11,061 bases of DNA, from assembly GCA_002493305.1 (NCBI GenBank), contig DKYJ01000027.1, forward strand, positions 1-11,061, read 5' to 3'. The first letter of the stretch is position 1. Every line of letters begins with the position of its first letter. A model generated the notes under the pieces. It did no database searches. It was given only the letters and a program-made list of their open reading frames with translations, and had not been told where the DNA came from. The position numbers and the translations under genes are program-made. The stretch is from Clostridiales bacterium UBA7103. Its GTDB lineage: Bacteria > Bacillota > Clostridia > Oscillospirales > Oscillospiraceae. Positions 1 to 6,010 of this stretch are shown here, in pieces.

Positions 1-20
1 ACGGCACACCGGAAGAATAA
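1..20 (+). CDS. 3' end of an upstream gene, possibly rsmG
   Basis: In one frame the first 20 bases read as the final residues HGTPEE followed by TAA at 18-20, directly before a strong terminator, so an upstream plus-strand gene very probably ends here. RsmG (16S rRNA m7G527 methyltransferase) commonly ends with an R-x-GTP-x-K-type motif, and rsmG lies immediately upstream of noc in Bacillus. The GTPEE ending and the position before noc therefore suggest rsmG. Only about six residues are visible, so the identity is an inference from context. Confidence 0.45.
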
Positions 21-35
21 GCAGACAATATACCG

Positions 36-85
36 CTCCCGCGCAAGGTGTCGACCTTTGTCGACACCTTGCGCGGGAGTTTTTT
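36..85 (+). terminator. Rho-independent terminator upstream of noc
   Basis: A perfect 20-bp stem (36-55 pairing with 60-79), CTTT loop (56-59) and six T residues (80-85) follow the upstream stop codon by 15 bases. It should end the transcript of the preceding gene and imply that noc has its own promoter somewhere in 86-156. I could not find a convincing -35/-10 pair there. Confidence 0.93.
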
Positions 86-156
86 GCGTTCGGGGCGCAA
101 TTTTTCGCCCTGTTTCTCACAAAATATGGTGTAAATTAAGGCTGTCAACACAAGAT

Positions 157-163
157 AAGGAGG
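157..163 (+). promoter_or_regulatory. Ribosome binding site deciding the noc start
   Basis: AAGGAGG is a full match to the anti-Shine-Dalgarno sequence. It sits 7 bases before ATG 171 and 4 before the adjacent GTG 168, favouring the ATG. Confidence 0.85.
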
Positions 164-170
164 TTTTGTG

Positions 171-1034
171 ATGCAGACTTTGCGAAACCGCCCTACGATA
201 CGGCGGGGTGGTATAATTTATCTTCGCATCGACGATATTTCGCCAAATCCCGTGCAGCCGCGCAAAATATTTGACGACGACGCGCTCAAGGAGCTGAGCG
301 AGAGCATACGCAGCTACGGCATACTCAATCCGCTGACGGTGCGGCTGCGGGGCGGCAAATATGAGCTGGTGGCGGGTGAGCGGCGGCTGCGGGCGGCGCG
401 GCTTGCGGGACTGCGGGAGGTGCCCTGTATTTTGCTGGACGTGAACATGGAAGACGCAAGCCTTATCGCGCTGGTGGAGAATCTCCAGCGCCGCGACCTG
501 GATTTCATCGAGGAGGCGGTGGGTATAAACCGCCTTATACGCATGTTCGGAATGAGCCAGGAGGAAGCGGCCCGGCGCATCGGCAAGTCCCAGTCCGCCG
601 TGGCGAACAAGCTGCGCCTTTTGAAGCTGCCTCAGGACATTCTGGATTCTTTGCGGACAAACGGCCTCACCGAGCGCCACGGGCGGGCCCTGCTGCGCCT
701 GCCGAGGGCCGAGGAGCAGCGGGCGGCGCTGGAATTCATCATTGAAAACGGCTTGACCGTCGCCGCAACGGACGCTTACATAGACGCGCTGCTCAGTCCG
801 CCGGAGGAGACAGAGGAGGAGACAACGGTCGAGGAAAAGCCGGAGGAGCGCCCCACTGGCCGCCGCGCCTTTGTTCTAAAGGACGTGAGGGTATTTCTCA
901 ACACCGTGACCCGCAGTATCGACCTCATGAAGCAGGGCGGCATCGACGCCGGGATACACCGGGAGGACACAGAGGATTCCCTGATACTTACGATCTCCAT
1001 ACCGAAAAAGCAAGCCGAGCCAAAAAAAGCATAG
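171..1034 (+). CDS. noc: Nucleoid occlusion protein (Noc), ParB/Spo0J family
   Basis: A 287-residue ParB-family CTP-dependent DNA clamp that coats DNA from specific sites and, in Bacillus, keeps the division septum off the nucleoid. Seen in order: the ParB N-terminal domain (about 20-105) with ISPNPVQPRKIF at 23-34, the CTP-binding motif GERRLRAARLAG (69-80) and ENLQRRDL (103-110); a KorB-type HTH (about 125-155) with GKSQSAVANKLRLLKLP; LTERHGRALL after it; an acidic linker (209-228) and a short C-terminal dimerisation domain. The HTH and TERH region resemble Bacillus Noc more than Spo0J, and the length matches. The ATG at 171 is preferred over the GTG at 168 because AAGGAGG (157-163) is 7 bases from ATG and only 4 from GTG. 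No parA/soj follows, unlike the Bacillus order. The N-terminus is arginine-rich and lacks an obvious amphipathic membrane helix. Confidence 0.92.
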   Translation: MQTLRNRPTIRRGGIIYLRIDDISPNPVQPRKIFDDDALKELSESIRSYGILNPLTVRLRGGKYELVAGERRLRAARLAGLREVPCILLDVNMEDASLIALVENLQRRDLDFIEEAVGINRLIRMFGMSQEEAARRIGKSQSAVANKLRLLKLPQDILDSLRTNGLTERHGRALLRLPRAEEQRAALEFIIENGLTVAATDAYIDALLSPPEETEEETTVEEKPEERPTGRRAFVLKDVRVFLNTVTRSIDLMKQGGIDAGIHREDTEDSLILTISIPKKQAEPKKA

Positions 1035-1040
1035 GACAGA

Positions 1041-1079
1041 CAATCGCCCCCATATACTGACGGTATATGGGGGCGATTG
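1041..1079 (+). terminator. Long hairpin after noc, probable terminator with weak tail
   Basis: A perfect 17-bp stem (1041-1057 with 1063-1079, containing a CCCCC/GGGGG core) with loop TGACG begins 6 bases after the noc stop. It lacks a proper T tract on the plus side: the following bases are CGTAAATAACAATAAATAAT. It is placed like a terminator and is very stable, but could equally be a 3'-end processing or stabilising hairpin. Confidence 0.6.
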
Positions 1080-1143
1080 CGTAAATAACAATAAATAATA
1101 AAAAAACGGCGTGCCGCTGGTATGCGGCGGAATGGAGATCATT

Positions 1144-1422
1144 ATGATAAGCTATTTTTCCGAGCTGCGGTATAAGGAGGTCATCGACGTCAGCTCCGGC
1201 TTTCGTCTGGGCTATGTGTGCGACGCGGAGTTTGACGATGCGGAGGGGCGGCTCATTTCGCTCATAACCCCGGGTCGGGCAAAGCTCTTCGGCCTGATGG
1301 GGCGGGAGGACGATTATGTTATTCCCTGGGCCTGCATAGCACGCATCGGCAGCGACATAATACTTGTAGACACGAAGGAGCCTTTGCAGCGGCGCAAAAG
1401 GAAGCGCCGGAGTTTTTTGTAA
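1144..1422 (+). CDS. ylmC: YlmC/YmxH family sporulation protein (PRC-barrel)
   Basis: A 92-residue PRC-barrel-like protein of the YlmC/YmxH family, small proteins found in spore-forming Firmicutes and assigned to sporulation; the molecular function is not established. Visible family features are an opening SELRYKEVIDVSSGFRLGYV, an acidic D-AEFDDAEG turn, a PG...FGL segment, and VIPWACIARIGSDIILVD near the end, all in the family order. The start at ATG 1144 is chosen because GGAG (1134-1137) lies 6 bases upstream and the homologous region begins at once; the upstream GTG at 1111 has no ribosome site. The last 10 residues are very basic (QRRKRKRRSFL) and their codons form a terminator hairpin with its T run. 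The gene stands alone between noc and hflX. Confidence 0.9.
   Translation: MISYFSELRYKEVIDVSSGFRLGYVCDAEFDDAEGRLISLITPGRAKLFGLMGREDDYVIPWACIARIGSDIILVDTKEPLQRRKRKRRSFL
1390..1418 (+). terminator. Terminator embedded in the 3' end of ylmC
   Basis: A 6-bp all-GC stem CGGCGC (1390-1395) / GCGCCG (1404-1409) with loop AAAAGGAA is followed by GAG and six T residues (1413-1418). It lies inside the last coding codons, so the stop codon at 1420-1422 falls just after the T run. Transcribing ribosomes could affect how well it folds. Confidence 0.65.
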
Positions 1423-1450
1423 TGACAGAGCGGCTGATTCGTGGTATACT
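1422..1450 (+). promoter_or_regulatory. Sigma-A promoter of the hflX operon
   Basis: The -35 box ATGACA (1422-1427, one mismatch to TTGACA), a 17-base spacer and the -10 box TATACT (1445-1450) preceded by an extended TG (TGG before the hexamer) make a strong housekeeping promoter. Transcription should begin near 1457. The -35 box overlaps the stop codon of ylmC. The predicted leader reaches only about 20 bases before 1476-1479, which fits an hflX start there rather than at ATG 1545. Confidence 0.8.
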
Positions 1451-1478
1451 AACAAAATAAAACTCCCGGAAAGGGCTG

Positions 1479-2780
1479 ATTTTTACGGAAAACACTGAGA
1501 TAAAAAAAGAAAGAGCCATACTTGCAGGGCTGGCCGCCAACAGCATGGACGAACATGAGCGCTCCACGGATATATCCATGGAGGAGCTTAAAGCGCTGGT
1601 GGAGACTGCCGGTGGGGAGACCGTTGCCATGCTTATGCAAAACCGCCCCACGCCCGATCCGCGCAGCTTTATCGGCGACGGCAAGGTGCAGGAGATGAAA
1701 GCGCTCATCTCCATGAACGACTGCGACCTTGCGGTGTTTGACAATGAGCTGTCGCCCTCGCAGATGCGCGTGCTGAGCGAGGAGCTGGGCGTCAAGGTGC
1801 TTGATCGCTCTGGGCTTATTCTGGATATATTCGCCCAGCGGGCACGGACGCGGGAGGGTCAGCTTCAGGTGGAGCTTGCCCAGTATAAATATCTGCTGCC
1901 AAGGCTCACCGGTATGTGGACGCACCTTGTCCGGCAGACGGCCTCGGGCGGGCGCTCGCCTATCGGTACCCGCGGCCCCGGTGAAACTCAGCTTGAGACT
2001 GACCGCCGCCATATCCGCCGCAAGATGCAGAAGCTGGAGGAAGAGCTGGAGGCTGTGCGCAAGGTGCGCGGCACCCAGCGCCGCCGCCGGGAGAAAAACG
2101 CCCTGCCGGTGGTTGCGCTTGTAGGCTACACCAACGCCGGCAAGTCCACTCTTCTAAACTGCCTGACCGGGTCGGACATTCCCGCCAATGACCGGCTTTT
2201 TGACACACTGGACACTACGACCCGCCGCCTGCGCATCGACGAGACACAGGAGGTGCTGCTCTCTGACACTGTCGGCTTTATCCGCAAGCTCCCCACCCAT
2301 CTTATCGAGGCATTCAAGGCGACGCTTGAGGAGTTGAAGTACGCGGATGTGCTGCTGCATGTTATCGACATCTCAAACCCCGAATGGGAGGAGCAGGCGC
2401 GCGTGGTGGACGGGCTTATCCGCCAGCTCGGCGCGGAGGGCACGCCCTGCCTGCGGGTTTTCAACAAGTGCGACAGATATATCGGCATTCTGCCCCACGG
2501 GGAGGATGTGATCTGCATCAGCGCCAAAAGCGGCGAGGGCGCGGACGCGCTGGTCAGGAGGCTGTCGGATATGCTCGATAGAGGCAAGCGCCATGTGACG
2601 CTCGCTCTGCCCTATTCCGCTGCTGGGCTTGTGGACGCGCTCCGGCGGGAGGCGGCCATCATAAAAAGCGAATATACCGACGAGGGGATAGCGGTGGAGG
2701 CCATTGTCCCGCCGGAGCTTTTCGGCAGGGTCAAGCAGTATATCCCCGGCTATACCGAACCGAAGGAGGACTGGGAATGA
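1479..2780 (+). CDS. hflX: GTPase HflX (ribosome-splitting GTPase)
   Basis: HflX is a GTPase that binds the 50S subunit and splits stalled 70S ribosomes under stress. Seen: N-terminal HflX domain with SFIGDGKVQEM, a coiled-coil stretch after GPGETQLETDRR, then the G domain with Walker A GYTNAGKS, the switch with LDTTTRRL, DTVGFIRKLP (G3) and NKCD (G4). From the first ATG (1545) it is 411 residues. The frame stays open back to 1461, and the codons before 1545 read ERAILAGLAANS, which aligns with the first beta strand of HflX in B. subtilis (EKVILVG). No ATG, GTG or TTG exists in that stretch, so the start is probably ATT 1479 (GGAAAGGG at 1468-1475 upstream) or CTG 1476, giving about 433 residues. 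ATG 1545 has no good ribosome site. It is the first gene of an operon with the next two genes, overlapping the GNAT gene by ATGA. Confidence 0.9.
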   Translation: MFTENTEIKKERAILAGLAANSMDEHERSTDISMEELKALVETAGGETVAMLMQNRPTPDPRSFIGDGKVQEMKALISMNDCDLAVFDNELSPSQMRVLSEELGVKVLDRSGLILDIFAQRARTREGQLQVELAQYKYLLPRLTGMWTHLVRQTASGGRSPIGTRGPGETQLETDRRHIRRKMQKLEEELEAVRKVRGTQRRRREKNALPVVALVGYTNAGKSTLLNCLTGSDIPANDRLFDTLDTTTRRLRIDETQEVLLSDTVGFIRKLPTHLIEAFKATLEELKYADVLLHVIDISNPEWEEQARVVDGLIRQLGAEGTPCLRVFNKCDRYIGILPHGEDVICISAKSGEGADALVRRLSDMLDRGKRHVTLALPYSAAGLVDALRREAAIIKSEYTDEGIAVEAIVPPELFGRVKQYIPGYTEPKEDWE

Positions 2781-3298
2781 ATATAGTTGAAACAGAACGG
2801 CTCATCCTGCGCCCCTGGCGTGAGGACGACGCGGCGGATCTGTATAAATACGCGCGCGACCCGCGGGTCGGCCCTTCCGCCGGCTGGGCGGTACATAAGG
2901 ACGAGGCGGACAGCCTTAACATTTTGCGCACCGTGCTTATGGTGGACAACACCTGGGCCGTCACGATAAAGGGCAGCGATGAGCCGGTGGGCAGCATAGG
3001 CTATTTCCCCTGCCGCGAGGAGCAGGCCAACGGAGCGCCGGAGATAGGCTACTGGATAGCCGTGCCCTTCTGGGGAAACGGCTATATCCCGGAGGCTGTG
3101 CGCGCGCTCATCGCCCGCTGCTTCAGCGAGGGGGCGCCGTCCGTCTGGTGTGCCCATTTTGAGGGGAATGACAAATCCCGCCGGGTCATAGAAAAGAGCG
3201 GCTTCAAATATCAGTTCACCGCCCCCTATACCGGCAGCGACGGTGTGGGACATCAGTCCCTGTGCTACCGAATTCTGCCGGAGGAGTTTGAGCCATGA
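2777..3298 (+). CDS. GNAT family N-acetyltransferase (RimJ/RimL type)
   Basis: A 173-residue acetyltransferase transferring acetyl from acetyl-CoA to an amine; the substrate cannot be read from sequence. The start MNIVETERLILRPW and the following EDD are the usual RimJ/RimL opening. The beta4-beta5 core is present (VGSIGY at 71-76, EIGYWIAVPFWGNGY at 89-103), the latter ending in the acetyl-CoA pyrophosphate-binding loop region (FWGNGYIPEAV) although the loop is not the classic Q/RxxGxG/A. NDKSRRVIEKSGF (131-143) is the standard C-terminal motif placing the last helix. It shares ATGA with the end of hflX and with the start of yigZ, so the three genes are translationally coupled. Related proteins modify ribosomal proteins, which fits the neighbours, but they also modify antibiotics or small amines. 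Confidence 0.88.
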   Translation: MNIVETERLILRPWREDDAADLYKYARDPRVGPSAGWAVHKDEADSLNILRTVLMVDNTWAVTIKGSDEPVGSIGYFPCREEQANGAPEIGYWIAVPFWGNGYIPEAVRALIARCFSEGAPSVWCAHFEGNDKSRRVIEKSGFKYQFTAPYTGSDGVGHQSLCYRILPEEFEP

Positions 3299-3921
3299 CC
3301 GAGTATCTTGTGCCAACCGGCGCGGGCGAGGCGGAGTTTACGGAGAAGCGCTCCCGCTTTTTAGGGCATGTGCGCCCCGTGGAGAGCGAGGAGCAGGCGC
3401 GCGCCTTCATCGCCGAAATGAAAAAGGAATACTATGACGCGCGGCACAACTGCTGGTGCTATATCCTGCGCGGCGGCGTCGAGCGTTACAGCGATGACGG
3501 CGAGCCGCAGGGCACGGCAGGCATACCCATGCTGGAAGTTTTTCGCCGCGAGGGGGTATATAACGCCGTCTGCGTTGTCACGCGCTACTTTGGAGGGGTG
3601 CTGCTGGGTGCGGGCGGGCTTTTGCGCGCCTACACCAAGAGCGCCAAGGACGCGCTGGACGCGGCGGGCATCTCCGCCGTGCGCCGCTGGCTCTGTTTTG
3701 ACATGCCCTGCTCATATTCCGCCGCCGAACGCATGAAGCTGGAGATCACCGCCTGCGGGGGCGTTGTGGCGGACATGGAGTACGGCGCGGCGGTGACGAT
3801 AAAGGTGCTCGTGCCTGAAAGCAGTGGCGAGGACTTCAAGGCCCGGATATTTGATTTAAGCAACGGCAGCATAAAACCCGTCCTGACCGGCGAGAGCTTC
3901 AAGGCCGTGCCGGTGAGATAA
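3295..3921 (+). CDS. yigZ: YigZ/IMPACT family protein
   Basis: A 208-residue member of the UPF0029 (IMPACT/YigZ, YvyE in Bacillus) family. The eukaryotic member IMPACT acts on the Gcn2 translation-control pathway; the bacterial role is uncertain, with an N-terminal domain of ribosomal-protein-like fold. The hallmark segments are present: KRSRFLGHVRPV (18-29), ARHNCWCYILRG (49-60), SDDGEPQGTAGIPML (66-80) and VTRYFGGVLLGAGGLLRAY (95-113). A C-terminal DUF1949-type domain (about 135-195) completes the usual length. The start ATG overlaps the GNAT stop by ATGA, and the gene is the last of the hflX operon, before a strong terminator. Confidence 0.93.
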   Translation: MTEYLVPTGAGEAEFTEKRSRFLGHVRPVESEEQARAFIAEMKKEYYDARHNCWCYILRGGVERYSDDGEPQGTAGIPMLEVFRREGVYNAVCVVTRYFGGVLLGAGGLLRAYTKSAKDALDAAGISAVRRWLCFDMPCSYSAAERMKLEITACGGVVADMEYGAAVTIKVLVPESSGEDFKARIFDLSNGSIKPVLTGESFKAVPVR

Positions 3922-3969
3922 AAACAGCTTGTCAGAAATCACGAGAGGATTTTTGACAAGCTGTTTTTT
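3921..3969. terminator. Bidirectional terminator after yigZ
   Basis: A nearly perfect 20-bp stem pairs 3921-3940 with 3948-3967 (one G-U pair at 3935/3953) around loop ACGAGAG. The plus side ends in six T residues (3964-3969). The minus side carries a run of A residues at 3920-3924 on the plus strand, i.e. a T tract for leftward transcription, so it can also stop transcripts of the minus-strand XRE gene. Confidence 0.9.
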
Positions 3970-4033
3970 GATGTATAAAATGCCGCGCTCACTTGCTTCC
4001 CCCCCTGAAGGGCTGGCCTGCGGCGAGGCTGGT

Positions 4034-4160
4034 CAGGCGCGATCAATTATTCATTATTCATCAGGGAAGCGGCTTCATCATTCAATATTCATTAAAACAA
4101 TTCAACTTAATGAATGATGAATATTGAATAATATATAATGAATAATTGAAAACGCGCCTG
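4034..4160. repeat. Palindromic AT-rich MITE-like element
   Basis: About 127 bp between yigZ and the XRE gene folds on itself. The outer arms are CAGGCGCG (4034-4041) and CGCGCCTG (4153-4160). The next arms, 4044-4057 and 4135-4148, match perfectly over 14 bp (CAATTATTCATTAT). An inner pair at 4080-4092 and 4117-4129 matches over 13 bp, and CATTAA/TTAATG (4090-4095/4107-4112) lies further in. The sequence consists of repeated ATTCAT/ATTATTCA units and differs sharply in base composition from the GC-rich flanks. No protein is encoded. It resembles a small non-autonomous transposable element or a REP-like palindrome; whether it is repeated in the genome cannot be seen here. No clear target-site duplication was recognised. 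The rest of 3970-4171 shows nothing else I can name. Confidence 0.6.
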
Positions 4161-4171
4161 TGCGTGCGGCC

Positions 4172-4777
4172 TTATTTTTTCCTCAGCAGCCCCACCCCAG
4201 CAAAGAACAGCGCACCGGTGAGGGCAAAAAAGAACTTCAAATGAGATGCACAGAATAAAAATATTTTGCGCAGCGGCGGTATATCATACCACCCGATCCC
4301 CGACCAGTACAGGAGGGCAGGGGAGGCGAAGATGACGGCCAGAAATATGAACAGACAGCCAAGCGCCGGGCGGCGCTTCTCAAAAGGAATGAGACAGGCG
4401 GCAGCTCCGCCCCCGAAAAAGCCCACTGCGCCTCTTAGAATAAAAACCCGCGATACCCAGTACAGGTCAAAACGCAGATACTCTGCCTTGAGTTGAATTA
4501 CTCTTCCCAGCAAAACAGCACACACCACGCACGCGAAGAGCAGGACAAGGAACAGCGGCTTTTTGAGCTGATAGTACCACGGCTCGGGCCCTTCAAGCCC
4601 CATCAGCTCCTCCAGCGGTACGCCCAGCGCCTCCGCCACCGCCGGAAGCATATCCCCGTCCGGCGCGGACTCGCCCTTCTCCCATTTGGACACGGTCTGC
4701 CGCACCACATGGAGCCTTTCCGCAAGCTGCTGCTGAGTGAGCCCTTGCCGCTTGCGCAGAAGCTTAATGTTATCCAT
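4172..4777 (-). CDS. XRE-family HTH regulator with four membrane segments
   Basis: A 201-residue protein with a Cro/CI-type HTH at about 4-58 (KLLRKRQGLTQQQLAERLHV, VSKWEKGESAPDG, LGVPLEELMG), a linker (61-72) and four predicted membrane segments at about 73-93, 110-131, 138-158 and 178-198. Such HTH-plus-membrane proteins are common in Firmicutes; they may act as membrane-bound repressors, but the target and signal are not known. The start is ATG at 4777 (minus strand) because AAGGTGG (4784-4790) lies 6 bases upstream and the predicted transcription start near 4795 excludes the earlier in-frame ATG at 4834. It is transcribed away from dgt, alone, and ends in the spacer with the palindromic element. 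Autoregulation is possible (see the palindrome at 4803-4810). Confidence 0.88.
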   Translation of the reverse strand: MDNIKLLRKRQGLTQQQLAERLHVVRQTVSKWEKGESAPDGDMLPAVAEALGVPLEELMGLEGPEPWYYQLKKPLFLVLLFACVVCAVLLGRVIQLKAEYLRFDLYWVSRVFILRGAVGFFGGGAAACLIPFEKRRPALGCLFIFLAVIFASPALLYWSGIGWYDIPPLRKIFLFCASHLKFFFALTGALFFAGVGLLRKK

Positions 4778-4801
4778 CGCGCACCACCTTTCAGCAAATA
4801 T

Positions 4802-4830
4802 ATTGTACAAAAATCGGCCCAAATGGTCAA
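4802..4830 (-). promoter_or_regulatory. Sigma-A promoter of the XRE gene
   Basis: On the minus strand TTGACC (4825-4830), a 17-base spacer and TACAAT (4802-4807) form a near-consensus promoter. The start would be about 4795, leaving an 18-base leader to ATG 4777. The 8-bp palindrome TTGTACAA (4803-4810) covers most of the -10 box, a possible operator. Confidence 0.82.
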
Positions 4831-4852
4831 GCAATGAAAACTAACATCAGCA

Positions 4853-4884
4853 TTTTGAAAAACTTTCCAAAAATTTTTTCAAAA
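4853..4884. other. AT-rich inverted repeat upstream of dgt
   Basis: TTTTGAAAAA (4853-4862) and its reverse complement (4875-4884) flank a 12-base spacer in the 176-bp divergent intergenic region between the XRE gene and dgt. The stretch 4853-4890 is nearly all A and T tracts, so it may be curved DNA or an UP-like element. TATATAAA at 4912-4919 could serve as a -10 box for dgt, but no good -35 box precedes it. Confidence 0.4.
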
Positions 4885-4953
4885 AATAAAGGGAAATGCG
4901 ATTTTGCGTCGTATATAAAGGCAGAAGCCAATAATTGACGGGAGGGATCGCTG

Positions 4954-5958
4954 GTGGATAAGCCCAGACTTGAACGTGAAGAGCTTGAGCATTTTTTGGT
5001 GGGTCAATACGGCGTCCGGGCTGACAACAGCCGGGGCCGCCTGCACTCTGAGCCTGAGTGTGATATCCGCACCTGCTTCCAGCGGGATGTGGACAGGATA
5101 ACCCATTCCAAATCCTTCCGCCGTCTTAAGCATAAAACCCAGGTTTTTTTACAGCCGGAGGGTGATCATTACCGCACGCGCCTGACCCATACGCTTGAGG
5201 TCAGCCGCCTTGCGAGGACAGTCGCCCGCGCCCTGCGCTTGAATGAAGATCTGGCGGAGGCTATCGCGCTGGGGCACGATCTGGGGCACACACCCTTCGG
5301 CCACGCGGGGGAGCGGGCGCTCAACCGGATATACTCCGGCGGCTTCAAGCACTATGAGCAGAGCCTGCGCGTGGTGGATATTCTTGAGCGGGACGGGCAG
5401 GGACTCAACCTCTGCTGCGAGACTCGAATGGGCATATTAAACCATACCCACGGTGCTCCGGATGACACGCTGGAGGCCACCGCCGTGCGCCTTTGTGACA
5501 GGATAGCATACATAAACCACGATCTGGACGACTCCATTCGCGCCGGGATACTCACGGCGGAGTCCGTGCCGATAGAGATACGCCGGGGCTGCGGCGAGAA
5601 AAACAGCCAGCGCATAAACTCCATTTTGACAGACCTTATCCGAAACAGCACCGACGGGGAGCTTAAAATGTCCCCTGAAATGCAGGCGACCTTTGATTTC
5701 TTCCATAAATTCATGTACTCCGATGTGTATACCAACCCCATCGCCAAAAGCGAGGAGAGCAAGGTGGAGGGTATTTTGAGCCGTCTGTATGACTACTATA
5801 CCACCCACCCGGAGGCCATGCCGGAGGAATTTCGGCAGGTGATGGAGCAGGAGGGCGCGGGGCGCGCCGCCTGTGACTATATCTCCGGCATGACGGACGG
5901 GTACGCAATGGAAAAATACGGGGAGCTGTTCATTCCCTTCGCGTGGACGGTGAAATAG
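4954..5958 (+). CDS. dgt: dGTP triphosphohydrolase (HD-domain dNTPase)
   Basis: A 334-residue HD-domain enzyme hydrolysing dGTP (or other dNTPs) to the nucleoside and triphosphate, adjusting dNTP pools. The N-terminal DRITHSKSFRRLKHKTQVF (47-65) is the dNTPase signature. The metal ligands of the HD domain are visible: H79 in RTRLTHTLEV, H108-D109 in GHDLGHTPFGH, and D182 in CDRIAYINHD. The length is that of the shorter Firmicutes type, without the extra segments of E. coli Dgt (505 residues). The GTG start at 4954 follows GGGAGGG (4940-4946) by 7 bases. It opens the dgt-dnaG-rpoD series, an arrangement known in Clostridia, which links nucleotide supply to primase and the main sigma factor. 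Substrate specificity among dNTPs cannot be read from the sequence. Confidence 0.93.
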   Translation: MDKPRLEREELEHFLVGQYGVRADNSRGRLHSEPECDIRTCFQRDVDRITHSKSFRRLKHKTQVFLQPEGDHYRTRLTHTLEVSRLARTVARALRLNEDLAEAIALGHDLGHTPFGHAGERALNRIYSGGFKHYEQSLRVVDILERDGQGLNLCCETRMGILNHTHGAPDDTLEATAVRLCDRIAYINHDLDDSIRAGILTAESVPIEIRRGCGEKNSQRINSILTDLIRNSTDGELKMSPEMQATFDFFHKFMYSDVYTNPIAKSEESKVEGILSRLYDYYTTHPEAMPEEFRQVMEQEGAGRAACDYISGMTDGYAMEKYGELFIPFAWTVK

Positions 5959-6010
5959 TGTGATAAATCCCACTGTTTTATTAACGGCGAGGTAATTTTG
6001 GGGGATTAAA

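Noticed and set aside
3929..4117. Plus-strand open frame of 62 codons after yigZ
   Set aside because: It starts inside the terminator stem and ends inside the palindromic element; no ribosome site, no sensible protein.
4034..4160. Possible CRISPR array because of repeated ATTCAT-like units
   Set aside because: The units are short, irregular and arranged as inverted repeats without uniform spacers; no cas genes nearby.
4778..4834. Upstream in-frame start for the XRE gene at 4834
   Set aside because: The promoter boxes at 4802-4830 lie inside this extension, so the transcript would begin after it; the HTH domain begins directly after ATG 4777.
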